From positions 27,939,614 to 28,003,613 of the forward strand of contig JARZZO010000008.1 of assembly GCA_030544215.1 (NCBI GenBank): a stretch of DNA of 64,000 nt, given 5' to 3'. Source of the DNA: Zantedeschia hybrid cultivar. Its lineage: Eukaryota; Streptophyta; Magnoliopsida; Alismatales; Araceae. The translations under genes and the position numbers were made by a program. Positions 32,595 through 46,162 of this stretch are shown here, one piece after another (position 1 is the first letter of the stretch; every line of letters starts with the position of its first letter). A model generated the notes under the pieces. It searched no databases, was not told the DNA's origin, and was given only the letters and a program-made list of their open reading frames with translations.

Positions 32595-35559
32595 CAGGTC
32601 GACCACTAGATCTCTTTCATTCATCTAAATTGAATTTTTAAAAGGATTCCTCATAAAACATTTGATCCTTTTCAATTATTTAGTTCATGGTGATGAATTT
32701 AAATTCTTTAAACCCAAATTATGTGAAATTTTATTTGAAAATTTTAATTTTCAAATATTTTTTCTTATGTTCCATGTTTTTTATGAACTATTGGAGGAAT
32801 CGGCACGCAAGGGGATGCAGTATGATTGTCGTACTTTGAGTATTGATTTAATTATATGTATTATGTCACAGAGGATGTCCCAATTGTAAGTGATTGATGG
32901 CCGAAATTTGACTACATACTTTTCCAAGAGGCACATCACTGAATAGCAAATGTCTACTTCACTTATATTTCATCCTATCAATCTGTCTGCTATAGCAGGC
33001 AAGTAGAGGTTGGAGAAGAAAAAGAATTTCTAGTTTTGAAGATTTTAAATCAATAAGATATAGTACCATTACGGAGGAAGTAAAGTAGATGATCAATCTT
33101 TATATAAACTAAAAGAAGATTGGCATGAACTTTTAGTAGATATATAAAATTAGATACGTGCCAATTTTGGTGGCGATACACTGATGAAAGCTATCTCTCC
33201 CCTCTCAAAAAGACAGCTTGTTGTAACCTCCAATTCCTTGCAATGGTTGCAAATGGACTAAAGGGAATTGAGAACGTCTACTCTATCATTTTGTACTATG
33301 CTTGATCCCGGTTCCTTTGTTTTGGCAGGAAAAGAATTGGACTTGAAAAAGAAAGAAGCTTCTAATTTTTTTAAGGACTTTAGGTGAATAAGAACAAGTG
33401 GAAAAATACTATAGAAAAAGTAGAGTAGACGATCTTAATATGGTGAAAGGGCATGCTTGGTGAGCCTTGTAATTGAGGATCATGTCACTCTTCTGCATCA
33501 TTTAATATAGTCAGTTTAAAAGAAAATAAGTTCTAGAAAACCTTTTGACTTTTAGTAGAAAGCTTCAAGTTAGTGTTTCAGAGACAAATGAGTTCAGGAG
33601 AGGGAGGGGGAGAGAGAGAGAGAGAGAGATGATTACACAAAACAAATTGAATTTTCTACCTAAAGTAACATACAAATGAAACTTTTGACTGCTTAAGACA
33701 AAAATAATATGTACATATAGGTCTATTTCATAAAACTTTTCTTATGAGTCACTTTTACTTTTCACTTTCAACATGAAAAATATTAGATACTTATAGATCT
33801 TATTAAATTTAGGGTCTTTTGTATACATACCCTTACAAACTACCATATTGGCATTTATATCCCTAACTTCCACATATTATTAACCCCTGAAACCTTCAAG
33901 AATATTACAATTATATCTCCCCATCAAAATACTGTAAACTCCATTTGAATATGTCAAAAAGATTTTGTAAATCTTGATAAAGTCAGAAGTATATATGCAA
34001 ATTTTAGTAACCTTATGCGAAATCTTTTGCTGGTCATTTTGATGGAGAGGTATAACTGCAACCTTTATGAACATTTTAGGGGTTCATAACAATATGTGGG
34101 AGTTAAAGAGTATACATATAAATACAATAGTTTATAAGAGTATATATAAAGAAAATTCTTAATAGGAGTACATATAAAGAAAATTCTTAATTTCAAATAG
34201 TGATATTAGCCAATCCCTCCTCCATAATTTTTTCCATTTTTAAATTGAGAAGCTTTTATTTTAAGTCTTTAATTAAGAGTTGAAAGATCGGATAGATTAT
34301 TTTCGAAGTCTAATGCCTTATTCTCAAAATAACTGAACTGAAATGTATGGAAATTCAAAGTAGGTCCAAACGAAAGCTTCAATGGAAGATGCAAGGAAAT
34401 AGAGAGATAAGAAATGAATTGAGAAACTTTCTGTAATATCAAAGAAAGAAGTTACTTGTATTCCTTTTGTAGAGAATCACTTGCTGCATAGTTAGGCGGT
34501 ATTACACTGTGTGACTGGTTTTAATTAAAAAAATAAAATGGAAGGCCCCAATCCTCCTACATAACCGTACAGTCTGATCTTGAATTAGGCGATCTTTAAA
34601 AAAAAGAAAGAAAAATCGACTTCAAATGAACAGTAAAAAAATTATAAACCGACCCAATCTAATGATGCAGCAAATGTTTCTTCTTTTTATAGGTCCGAAA
34701 GGCACTCCATGATGATGTGAATTGATGGGACATAAGTATGTCTCATTAATAAAATGAAATAGACTAATATTTTTACGGCATGATTCTAACAACAAGGATG
34801 TATCTTAAGTAAAAAAAAAAATCAGCACCATCCAATGTCAAAAGGATGCTACAATAATTTCAAAACCCAACCATTTGCAGACCTCATCATATTTTATCTT
34901 TTTAAGTTAATGGGGTAACCAAGACCCTTGACTTCTTTTTGCAATTTGCCCTCTTATGTCATGGCACCACACATGTGGCGCCGGCCACCGGTGTGAAGTA
35001 ACGGCTACTCAAGGAAAGCATGTGCGCTGCTAAGTGGTTCACATCTTTCTGAGCCAGAAATTCTCAGTTTTGTTGGGTGGGGGGAGAAATTTAGGGCTTT
35101 CCATTCTAATTTCTGATGGATGCCTTCAATGGACTTGTTATATGTTGCCAGAACACTTAAAGGTCCGTTTGGTACCATCTTCACAGTTTTTTTTTTTTTT
35201 TTTTCAAAACAAAAAGATTGCGATATGGATGCTAAAATTAGGGTTAAAAGATATTGGTGGCTATGGTTTTGAAGTTTTGAATCATCGAGCAATTCTTATG
35301 ATTTTTTTTTTTTTTTGAAAAATCTGTGCATATGAGACTCTATAGTGTTCCGAGCGCACCTTAATTGGCCATTCCAGATCCGTACGGAGGCATAGGTCTA
35401 TAAAAATCCTAGTATGCAGGCTTTGCTCGTAGATTTGTGGGGGTAAACTAGGCTTTTCAGTTCTTGAAAGGGAATTAAGTATTTTATTATTTATTTATTA
35501 AATATCTAATTTAAGAAGTGGTCACTGCATATTGTTTAGCTTCCGTCACCCATTTTCGT
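32595..35559. other. Start of decayed retrotransposon interior, then intergenic DNA
   Basis: The first few hundred bases after the primer-binding site have the AT-rich look of an element leader (a frame at 32662-32889 has no recognised domain). No gag or pol block follows and no 3' LTR is seen. Further on is AT-rich intergenic sequence with a short GA run (33610-33629) and T-runs near 35191 and 35303. A segment at about 35160-35330 has phrases of the GGTCCGTTTGGTACCATC kind, like a MITE end, but no partner end was found. Confidence 0.4.
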
Positions 35560-36926
35560 ATTTTTCTTATCTCCCTCCCTCCCTCTCAGCTCCCCACCTC
35601 TCTCTCTCTCTCTACTTCCTTTTCCTTCCACCGGAACTGTTGTTCATATGTCTTCCTCCCTCCTTCAGCTAACGCAAGTACTTATTTAAGCTCCCGTGTG
35701 ACAGCTACTTCTGCGCTTCCCCATAAACCGCCTCTCCCAGTGCAGCCGAGCTTTCTTCTCCTCCTTTTAGAGCCCTCATCTACCATTCTGAAGAGAGAAA
35801 AAGACGTCCCCTTTCTTCAGACCTGACCTTGCTGCCACCATTTCCCTGCTTTCCATTCGTGAAAGTTGAAGTCTTTGATGCCGGTTTCTGCTCCTTAGCC
35901 ACCGCTAGATTGGCACTGCTCCAAAAGAGCTCCCTTTGTTATGTGTAGCTTCGGTTTCTTGTTGCTTACTTGTGTTTTATGTTGAGTTGGTGCTCTCCGT
36001 TTGTGATTTGATCCCCATTGCTCCTTTCGTAAGTGCTCATTTGCTCCGCAGTTGTTGTAGGCCATGTCAGCAGCTATGGGTCTTCGTTAATTTCGTGTTT
36101 ATGCTAGTTCTGCACTTTCACAGTTCACCTAGGAGGGATATTCTTGTCAGATTGTAGAATAAGAGATGACAAGCATGGGTTTTCGCTAAATCTGTATCCG
36201 CAATTATCTAGTCCTTAGCCTTCCCAGCTGAGTTATTGCAGGATTTCCTTGTTTATAGCATGTAGAAGAAAAGAAGAATATGTGATCTTTTTTGTTATGA
36301 TCCTAGTAAGCTCTCTTCTTGTGAGGATCTAATTTGAGCTGTTAAAGAGGTGAAATGGGCTTTCTTTCTTTGGAGATCTTCCGCTAATTTGCTTCTGGGA
36401 CATGGGGAGTCTGTACTGATTGCGTTCTTTCTAGGAGGTCTACTTCCCATGAACTGTTACGCCTAGCATTGGCTGATTTGTGCATCCATGGAGTTCAAGT
36501 AGGCAAAATTATCAGCCCTTGCTGTCCCAGTCCATTAAATTTTCTCATTTTATTGACAACCATCAAACTTTTAGTATGTAGGGAACCCCTGAATCATTCT
36601 TTCTAGCCATTCTTTTTGTGACGGCTGTGCATAATAGAGTTGTAGGTTTAGATACATTTACTTAGGATTCATACATGGATATCTTTTCTTCCTTTTGAGA
36701 ATGTTTCAAAAGCAACCTATTTTATCTGCCCACAACAAAACCTAGAAAAAAGATGAGTCAAATTTTGGTATAGGTGCTCTAGGTTTAGGAGGCATGATGG
36801 CCTATCAAGTTCCATAGACCTTTCCTTGAGCTGTTTAAGTATTTTGTATTTATCTTGGTTACTTGGTTTTGGATTAGTCAAACAAAGTCGTACACTTCCC
36901 CTTAATCTCTGCAACCCAACTACCCT
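35560..36926 (+). promoter_or_regulatory. Probable BOR1 5' leader region (UTR exon(s) and leader intron)
   Basis: A CT-rich stretch (about 35570-35640, TCCCTCCCTCCCTCTCAG, then CTCTCTCTCTCTCTC) of the type common in plant 5' UTRs lies 1.3 kb before the BOR1 start codon. Between them is T-rich sequence resembling a leader intron. Donor and acceptor were not fixed with certainty. Two ATG-TAG start-stop pairs occur (36260-36265 and 36576-36581). Whether they are in the mature leader is unknown. Confidence 0.35.
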
Positions 36927-39900
36927 ATGGAGGAGACATTTGTGCCCTTTCGTGGAATCAAAAATGACTTGAGAGAAAGATTATTATGTTACAAACAGGA
37001 CTGGGCTGGTGGCTTCAATGCTGGAATCAGGTATCAATTGCTTTACACAGAAAAGCACCTCCCATTCGTTTCATTTTCAGTTAGGTCGTTCATAAACCAT
37101 CTAATGTTCAAGAATTATTAAGTTCGCTTGTGTGCCTAGTTCAAAGGACTCATAAGTAACGTTCCTATTTGGTGACAATACCTGTAGTTAATTTAACCAT
37201 AATTTGATTGTCAACTAGCGCTCTATTTTCAAGACAACCTCATTACATCTATTTGTACTCAAATCTTTTCTGGCTTCCTTTTTTCCCTTTTTAATTCAGT
37301 CCTTTTGTGTGCATTTTGATTCTTGATCAGAATCCTGGCTCCTACAACATACATTTTCTTTGCCTCTGCAATTCCTGTAATATCTTTTGGGGAGCAACTA
37401 GAGAGAAACACAGGTAGGACTTCATTTATAATTCTTTTCTTGTAGTATTTCCTTTTTATGGGAAACTCTACATGGATTTTTCTTTCTATGGTTCACTTCC
37501 TTTTCTTCTTTCTTCCTACCCATGCAGAGGGCACTTTAACTGCTGTTCAAACACTGGCCTCTACTGCACTTTGTGGAATCATACACTCTATAATCGGAGG
37601 GCAGCCGCTGCTTATTCTTGGTGTTGCTGAGCCCACAGTAATTATGTACACCTTCATGTTTAACTTTGCCAAGGACAGACAGGATCTGGGGCAGAAGTTG
37701 TTCTTAGCATGGACAGGATGGTACTGACATGCATATTCAACCTAATGACTCATATATCTTTTGGGTGACATCCTCATAATATGGATTAAGCATTTTCTTG
37801 CATTTTACATTGTTCGATGTGATTTACAGGGTCTGTGTATGGACAGCATTCTTGCTGTTTGTGATGGCCATTTTGGGTGCTTGCTCTATTATCAATAGAT
37901 TTACCCGAGTTGCTGGTGAGCTGTTTGGCCTTCTTATAGCAATGCTCTTCATGCAGCAAGCAATTCGTGTAAGTGTTATACATTCACATCTATCAGACAA
38001 GGCTTAATCTTCAACAAAGTTGGCATTCTATCTTGGTTCTGAAGTTAATGTGACATATGACACGGAATTCTCATATATATGCACACATGCATACATACAT
38101 ACTTTTTTTTTGTTGGAATGTGCCATGGCATATTCGGTGAGGACTTTTCATAATTAACTTGTTACCAAAAACAACTCATCTATTCCAGAACTTCGCTGAC
38201 ATTTTTCTATATATCCTTTTATACTCTTTTTTTGGTCCAAAAATTCTGCTCTATCACTAAACTCTTGTTGTGATAGCCATAATTTGGGAATGTAGACTGG
38301 TGCATGGTTTACCAAAGGTACTGAAAGGTCCTTTCTTTGCTATCTGGTGATTGAGAATTTAGAATTCCAGATGAATACCAGATGTTTTTTCTCATCCTTA
38401 CTTTTCAGGATAACAAATTTAAAGCATCCAATTTTGGGGTATGTGAGAAAAAACAGTAATGCCTAGTCTACTCTTTGCTCAAACTTTATTGGTCACCTGG
38501 ACAATGAACTGCATTTCTTTATATACTCTGTTGTCATTGTTTTTTTTCTTTTCTGCCATGAACAGGGGCTTATTGATGAGTTTCGCATACCAGAGAGAGA
38601 GAATCCCAATCAAACTCAGTTTCTCCCTTCATGGCGCTTTGGAAATGGGATGTTTGCATTTGTTCTATCTTTTGGTCTCCTCCTTACTGCCCTTAGGAGT
38701 CGTAAGGCAAGATCTTGGCGCTATGGAACAGGTACAGTCACTTTACTTTTTGATGTTCTCTTTTTTTTGTAGGAGAAAATAATTTATCCTCGTTTTCGAT
38801 TTCCTGTCTGATGTTCTCTTTTGAGTTTTGGTTTGGTTAATTGGTGTTTCTATCCTTCCTCCAGTTTTCCTCCTGTAATTGCTTATAGTTTCCTAAGCTC
38901 TCTGCCTCTCCACAATTCTGAAATGCCTTTTATCTGTACTGTCCAGTCTTATTGGATGTTTTGAAGTGACTCAATTTTGATGTGCTATCAACTTTATCGA
39001 AAATCATAGGATGGCTGCGTGGATTCATTGCTGACTATGGTGTGCCCCTCATGGTAGTTGTATGGACTGGTGTATCTTACATTCCAGTTCATGATGTTCC
39101 AAGAGGGATTCCAAGGCGCTTATTCAGTCCCAATCCGTGGTCTCATGGTGCCTACTCGAATTGGACTGTCATCAAAGTATATTTTTTTATCATGAACTTC
39201 TATTTACCTATTACATTTTAGATGAAACTTCAATACCATGTTCTTTTGAATATCTACAGCAATGAAAGAGGTAAACTATGCTTTCTGCTAAAGCTGATAC
39301 TGATGTTTCTTTGCTGAACAGGAAATGGTGGAAGTTCCTCCTCTATATATAATTGGAGCCTTCATTCCAGCAACTATGATTGCTGTGCTCTATTATTTTG
39401 ATCACAGTGTTGCATCTCAGCTAGCTCAACAAAAGGAGTTCAATTTGAAAAAACCATCCTCTTACCATTATGATCTTCTTCTTTTGGGTTTCTTGGTAAG
39501 CACTATATTTCTTGCTCAACGATGTCTCTTGCTAAATGCCATTTCTGGTTTTGTTGAAAAAAAATCAGGTCTCATGAAGCTTGATAATGGCTTGGTGCAA
39601 GTTGATTTTTATCTTGTATGTAGTTCACAAATATGCCTATAGCATAAGCCGTAAGGAACATCTGCTTTGCTATGAAAATGCATTTGAAGGAATTATGTCC
39701 CACAATTTTCCATGAAGCAAGGATTGCTGTTTCTCAATCATGACTCATGCTAAAAATGAGGTGTATAACTCATACATGCTAGAACATTATTGAGAAAGGA
39801 TGCTAAAGTGCTCTGGCATAGCGAATCCACAGCTAGCAGATAAGGATTCATATCCAAATCGCAAATTAATATGATGCTGTAATCTTCCTGTTTTTAGGAA

Positions 39901-41978
39901 ACTACCTTTAATCTACTGCCTTATTTTTTTTTTGAAATTGTCAAAACTTTGATGCCTTTTCGAAATGTGCAGACCTTATTGTGTGGCCTTATTGGCATTC
40001 CTCCTGCCAATGGTGTTATTCCACAATCTCCCATGCACACAAAAAATTTGGCAACACTTAAACATCAGGTATTGGAAACCACATTGCTGGACCATCATGT
40101 TCATTCATCAATAGAGAGTTTTATCTTCAAAAGTCTATGTAGTGAACAGTCGCTACTTCCTTGAAACAGTTGTTGCGCAATAAGCTTGCATCAACAGCCC
40201 GCATAAGCATCAGACAGAACTCGAGTTTGAGCCAATTATATGGAAACATGCAGGAAGCCTATAATCAGATGCAGACGCCTCTAGTTTATCAAAATGCATC
40301 AACCCTGGTAATCTATGTTATCTATAACTGTCAACACTCTCAGTACTGAATTATTGTAGATTTTCATGTTCAACACTCATGTCCAGGGGCTCAAAGAGCT
40401 TAAAGAATCCACCGTCCAATTGGCTTCAAGTACGGGCAATATAGACACTCCAATAGATGAATCTGTATTTGATGTGGATAAAGACATTGATGACCTTCTA
40501 CATGTTGAGGTCAAAGAACAACGTCTCAGCAACCTGCTTCAGGCTATCATGGTTGGTGCTTGTCTTGCGGCTATGCCTTTTCTGAAGAAGATCCCAACAT
40601 CAGTCCTTTGGGGCTATTTTGCCTTTATGGCCATTGAGAGCTTGCCAGGAAATCAGTTCTGGGAAAGAATTTTACTTCTTTTCACTGCTCCTAGCAGGAG
40701 ATACAAGTGAGTTTCTCTAGTTCTGGTTGTTTAGTGGTGCTTGACTTGAATGGCCTAAAACTTAAGGACCAGCTGCATGTTACAGCATCTATGCTAGGTT
40801 AAAAATCTTGGTTGAAGAGATCATCATATTGAACACTGAAATTTTAGAAAAAAGCAATCTGCATTCATTACTCTGCATGCATGATTTTCCCTTCATTCAT
40901 GCGTCTGCAATACAAAGGATCATTAAGCAGTTTCTTGGAATCATGATGGCCATAAATGAAGGTATTGTTATTCTTTCAGTGAAACAATTATTTTTTAATC
41001 TTGAAACATAATAGTGGAAGTATGCATAGTAAACATGCACTCTTTCTCCACACTGGTTTCAGTAATGTTTTCTTGACCTTGACTGAGGCAGGCAATGATC
41101 TATTGACTTGTACAGTCTATTTTATGTCCTAATATGAAACAATATGCAAAGGTACTTGAAAACACAAAAAAAAGGAGCTTGAACATGGAGATATCTAGTG
41201 CTTGTGCAATACTTCTGCATGGTAACATTGGTTCGTAACTTTGCCAGGGTATTGGAGAAGTACCATGCAACATTTGTGGAGACTGTGCCTTTCGGAACCA
41301 TTGCCACATTCACTATATTCCAGACAGTATACCTGCTTCTATGCTTTGGTATTACATGGATTCCCATCGCTGGTGTCCTCTTTCCATTGTTGATCATGCT
41401 CCTTGTCCCGGTGCGGCAGTATGTACTTCCCACATTTTTCAAAGCAGCTCATCTGACTGACCTGGATGCTGCAGAATATGAAGAATCACCAGCTCTGCAA
41501 TACCACATAAATGTAACTTGCATTCAGTTCCTTTGTTTCTCATGCTTTTTTGTCCTTACTTTTCTTAGGATCATAGAAGAATCCATGTCTATCCTCGACA
41601 CAGTCACACAGCAGTATCACAAGCCAAATTCCTATTGCTTGTTGCCTCCTCATTAATTCCCTCATGTGACAGGAGCAAGATTCTAATGGAACCGGACTAA
41701 GAAGTGGTCCAGATGAGGCAGAGATCTTAGATGAGATGATCACCAGAAGCCGTGGTGAGATCCGACATGCGCACAGTCCAAAGATAACAAGTTCAACTCC
41801 AACACATGATGAGATGCGGCCAGTACACAGCCCAGGAGTTAGAGAGCGAGCCATGAGCCCACGTGTAAGTGAACTAAGGATGAACATAAGCCCAAGATTT
41901 GCTGGGACAAAACCAGAAGAAGCACAGAGGACAGCAAGTCCTCATTCATCTACATTGGGTCCGAGCTCCCGTAATTGA
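36927..41978 (+). CDS. BOR1: BOR1-type borate efflux transporter
   Basis: Boron exporter of the SLC4-like anion exchanger family, which loads borate into the xylem from the plasma membrane. Twelve exons join in frame with GT/AG borders: 36927-37030, 37331-37413, 37528-37720, 37830-37968, 38566-38731, 39010-39176, 39322-39495, 39973-40068, 40170-40307, 40387-40706, 41248-41512 and 41673-41978, giving 716 aa (Arabidopsis BOR1 is about 704). The start METFV-like block (MEETFVPFRGIKNDL) is the family's conserved N-terminus. Signature blocks are TYIFFASAIPVISFGEQLER, IIGGQPLLILGVAEPTVIMY, VPPLYIIGAFIPATMIAVLY and GYFAFMAIESLPGNQFWER. The C-terminal ~100 residues are hydrophilic with repeated Ser-Pro pairs. 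Tyr398, Tyr405 and Lys592 match known BOR1 sorting and degradation residues, but position 373 is His. Confidence 0.96.
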
Positions 41979-44900
41979 ACAGCCACTTAATTGTGCCACA
42001 AAATCATCTTATCTAAGTTTGCCTATTGGGGGGGACCCTTATGTCAGGCTTCATGTAAAATCAAGGAAATGATAACTGAACTGCATGGGGAGTGTTCTTT
42101 AATTTTGTTATCTAACCACTGTATACAGTGCGTGTATTTCGATGCTTCTTTTTCTTGCTTCACCTAGAGGCTGGGCAGAGAAAAATGGTTGTGTTATTGC
42201 CAATGAAAAAAATAGTGCTTGGAATCTGAATGCCTTAAACCTGCAGTGGTACTTATCATGTGGGTCTTAAGTAGTATAACGTTTAAGTTATCCACTAAGA
42301 TACCAAACCAATGACTTGACTACCATTATTAATGTTAAGGAATCTGTGAAATACTTTATACAGTTGCTAACTTATACAAGCAGAAGTTCGCACAACTCTT
42401 ATACCTTTTACTTTCCCCTCTGGAGAGTGGAGACTCGGAGAAAAGATATGTAAGAATCCAGGATTCTCTTTCAATAGCTTCGATGATTTTTCCCTCTCTT
42501 TTTGTTGTTGATCCTGACTCCAAAGCCCTACACATGTGGATGAAACTTCTTACTTCGCAGTGGAGGTTTCGGGTACCCTATCACCAATATTACTAGGCCA
42601 CAAGTCAACTGGCGACTTTAACTATCTCTGCACCTGTAGTTGTAAAAGCTCATCTAGCATCTTTTATTTCCAAGTGCTTAGTCTCTCTGTGTCTTTATTT
42701 AATTAAAATTTGATTACTCCGTGGATTTCTAAGTTATCTAACAATATTCCTTTCATGTAAATACAATGTTATATGTTTCTTATTTCTTTTTGCACCTAGA
42801 CTCTTTATTGCACTCAATCCTGAAAATTTTTGAAGTTGACAAAACTGATGCAAAGTTTATCACCTGCATTTCCACTGGTGCAAAATGGTTGAAGGAAATA
42901 ACCTGTGATTCATTTGGCCATAGAATTTTGCCACTGCAGATGATACAGAAAACTTGGTCCCTTCTAGTATCTTCTACACGTCTTGTAAAAGAAAAATTAC
43001 AGTTGCGTAATTTATTTCCTATTGCTTTTTGCCATCACAAGTAGTGTGAACTTGTCAGCAGAATTGCTTTTGGCCATGTCTTCTTTATGTTAGAGACCTG
43101 TTTTCCTGCCACCCCCTTCAGGACTACATTCTGTATGTAGAAACTTTCAACTCCACTTCCACTCCTATACCATCAAAAGTTCCATTCTTATGTCAGGTAA
43201 TCACATTTTCTAAGACTGATTTTCTAGTTCATTTTATAATTAAGTGGGTAGGTTTTGTTGAGCCTCCAATAGCAGCAGGACAGAAAAGGTCACCTCCATG
43301 ATTGTGGCAGACACTCCTTATCCTAACTTTCTCAATGACAGACAGCCACCACACCAAGAAGGCAGAGCTTTTGTACAATGTGTTGAGATGACCACCCCTC
43401 ACCGCATTGCCTTGTGTGTCTGTCGTTGGAGAAAGATGCTTACAATGCACCAGTGACAGCATGCATTTGTACCCTTTCTGGGCATTTACTTGCTGCAATT
43501 TCTGCTCATGATACTGTTTTGCTCTAGCTCTTGTTTCTCTTGACAAACACTATAACATGATGGCATTCATCTTTTGGAGCTTGGGGTCTTATGGCTCAGA
43601 TGTCTTATGCCCTCTGTCTTCTTCTGACCTGTGAACTCTGGCTCAGTTCCCCAAGAGAAGCTGTATTATGCCCCTCCAACCCCAGAACTACTTTATGAAA
43701 TTGTTGGTTGGTTGTGTGCATCACTCTGGTTGGCATCAAACCAATGCTTACTGAAAATTACCATAGTTAACTGGATAGTCACATTCTTTTTCTTGTGTGT
43801 GTGTGAGGTACTACATATTCTGCATCATTCAAAGGAAACTGTTGAGGAAATGTCCATAATAGAGATGTGATGGATGGGCTGCTCTATGATAGAAGATGAG
43901 GATGCCTTATGGGTTCCTTTATCTTTCCTAGCAGCCTCCAAAGGCAACAAACAGGACTGCCTCATGTCAGATGAGCCACTTTAGCTTTTGTTAAATCACC
44001 GAAAGTTTCATGGATGAAGTGCAATCAGAGTGTCTATAAAAGTGGGGACCTACTCAGTTGGAGGGCATGGAGTGGGATCTTTGGGATGCAATATGCACAT
44101 ACTTTTTCATTGAAAACCTATTTCATTAGGGCTCTCATGAGCTATGTGAAAAGGTACAAAGTGTTCATTGCTTCTGACCTCTACCCATTTGAGGGTGCCA
44201 ATCAGAAGGATACCCCCCAACAAGTTTTCAAGGGTCACATCTGAAGAATCATCAGCGAAGACGAAAACAATGAAGAGAAGATAAAAAAAGATGGGATACA
44301 CATCTCTTCTCCCAAACCTAGTTTAGACCTTAGTAGACTCTTGGCTCAGACATGCAATGACTTAAAGAGAGAGATATAAGTTACAACTGTACGAGTTCAT
44401 CTTGTGGTTTATTAGTGTTTACATGCCTCTGATAGCGATATAATCTATAACCATGTAGGTTCACCTTGTAATTTGTAGTGCTGACTTGCCTCTGGTTACT
44501 CCACAAGTGGACGTGGCTAATAAAAGCATTCTATAGCATGAAGAGAAATTAAAAACCGAGCTTTACAATATTTAATGTTTGCAGGGATCCTCATATGAGG
44601 CTCTTTGTTGATAACCACTAGAGAACTTAGTGGGAGTGCAGTGGAGTCCATGTGGAAGCAACCTCTGGAGCTACTGCCTTCAATTTACAAACTGACTAGT
44701 TCTATCCCCGTGTAATGCGCAGTAAAATATCAAATTTGAGTCAACAGATTTTAATTTTAATTTTAATGGAAAAAATAGGAACTACGTTTTAGTAATTCTT
44801 CGGAGAGAGAGAGAGAGAGAGAGAGAAATTCTCCTGCTGCGACATTTCCTTGTTTTAATCTTGGCGTGAAAATAAAAACTCTGTTTGAGTATTATAGTAT

Positions 44901-45678
44901 AGATAACACTACAGTTGGTGGAACAACAATATATGAAAAAGAGAGCTTTTTCTCAAGCAAATCCAAAGTTACCACCTCTGACGTTGGTTCTCGTGGTTGC
45001 AAAATTTTTCAAGACCATAAATAAATAGTCAACCATCTACTACCAATCAGGACAGAGTCATATAGTGGCAAGTGGCCTCTCCAAAATTGAGAGGCCAATC
45101 GGAGGGAAATTTAACAAGCAAATCAGCTTCAATGCTATGTTATTGAATTGAACCATGGCTCAAAATTTGGGAAACTAATTGGAAAAGCCAGAACTGTTGA
45201 CTCAGAATTTAAAGAAAAATGCTGGCTGCAATGTCTTTGGATATTGTATTCGGTGTGCCTTAATAAACGGACACTGATCAGATGATAGTTACAACTACAA
45301 TAGTTAAGAGACATTTGTTACTAACAGAGAGGCCTAAAACTAAGGTAGGCATGGAGTTATTCATATCTCAATAGAGGGCCAAACAACTTTCACCAATACA
45401 TGTATAATAAGGTCATGTTTAGGGTAGCTTTTAAGTGGATGTACTTTTGTACTGTCATCTAATTGTATTAAAAAAAATAGATATGAGGAGTCATTTATGT
45501 ATTATTTCTTATTTTATTTTATCTCCCAAACCAAAGATACAAAATGGAGCTTCTAGACAGGAAAACGTGAGGTTGCTAAGAAGGGGCAACTCTTGTAACT
45601 AAATGAAATTGGTTATAACCAATTTTGCTCAACATTTTCCATTTGAAAGGTGGAAGTCAAGACCAGCCTTCCCTTCAC
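41979..45678. other. BOR1 3' UTR and intergenic sequence
   Basis: The first ~200 bases fit a 3' UTR. The rest is AT-rich with short open frames of no recognised family (e.g. 42766-43044 plus, 43229-43546 minus, 44014-44244 plus), probably chance. A (GA)n run stands at 44803-44826. A decayed gene fragment between 42750 and 44250 cannot be excluded. Confidence 0.4.
44803..44826. repeat. (GA)12 microsatellite
   Basis: A perfect GA run. Confidence 0.95.
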
Positions 45679-46162
45679 GAGTAATATTTGCTGCACTGCC
45701 TGGTCAGTGTAGGACACATCGGATCTAACAGATCGGACGGCTGGCCTGCTTCCTGCCCAGTGGGGAGTGAGCCATTTTATTTTTTTTGTTTTCTTGGCAA
45801 ACTTTTTAATTTTTTTTAGAGTTTTGATAAAAAATCGGAGGGTACAACAAGTGAGCTCGGGTTGGCTCCGAGCTGGCTGTATATTTTTTAAAATTTTTTT
45901 AAGGAACACCTCGATTTGCATGCAAAAAAAAATAAATTAAATTATACACCCAACTTAGCCAACTTGAACTCATTGGTTATACCATCCGATTTTTGATCGG
46001 ACACTCTAAAAAAATAAACAAAATAAACAAAAAAAAATTGACCCACTCCTCGCTAAACAAAGAACAAGTTAGCCGTCCGATCCAACGGATCGGACGACCC
46101 TGCTTGGGACAGTGTAGGATACACATCATGCACTACCTGAAGCAGTACAGCAAGTATTACTC
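45679..46162. mobile_element. Mutator-like MITE (GAGTAATATTTGCTGC TIR), 484 bp
   Basis: The left end GAGTAATATTTGCTGCACTG and the inverse of the right end (GAGTAATACTTGCTGTACTG) match at 18 of 20 positions. Subterminal palindromes of the CGGATCNNNNNGATCGGAC type stand near both ends (about 45719-45739 and 46076-46096). CCGATTTTTGATCGGAC lies at about 45986-46002. The flanks share only TTCAC, so the target duplication is weak. Non-coding. Confidence 0.75.

Noticed and set aside
41540..41887. Minus-strand 115-codon frame over the end of BOR1
   Set aside because: It is antisense to the last BOR1 exons and crosses a BOR1 intron; no family similarity.
43229..43546. Minus-strand 105-codon frame beginning MSRETRARAKQYHEQ
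   Set aside because: No recognised domain and no conserved context. It looks like a chance frame in intergenic DNA, though a decayed gene cannot be excluded.
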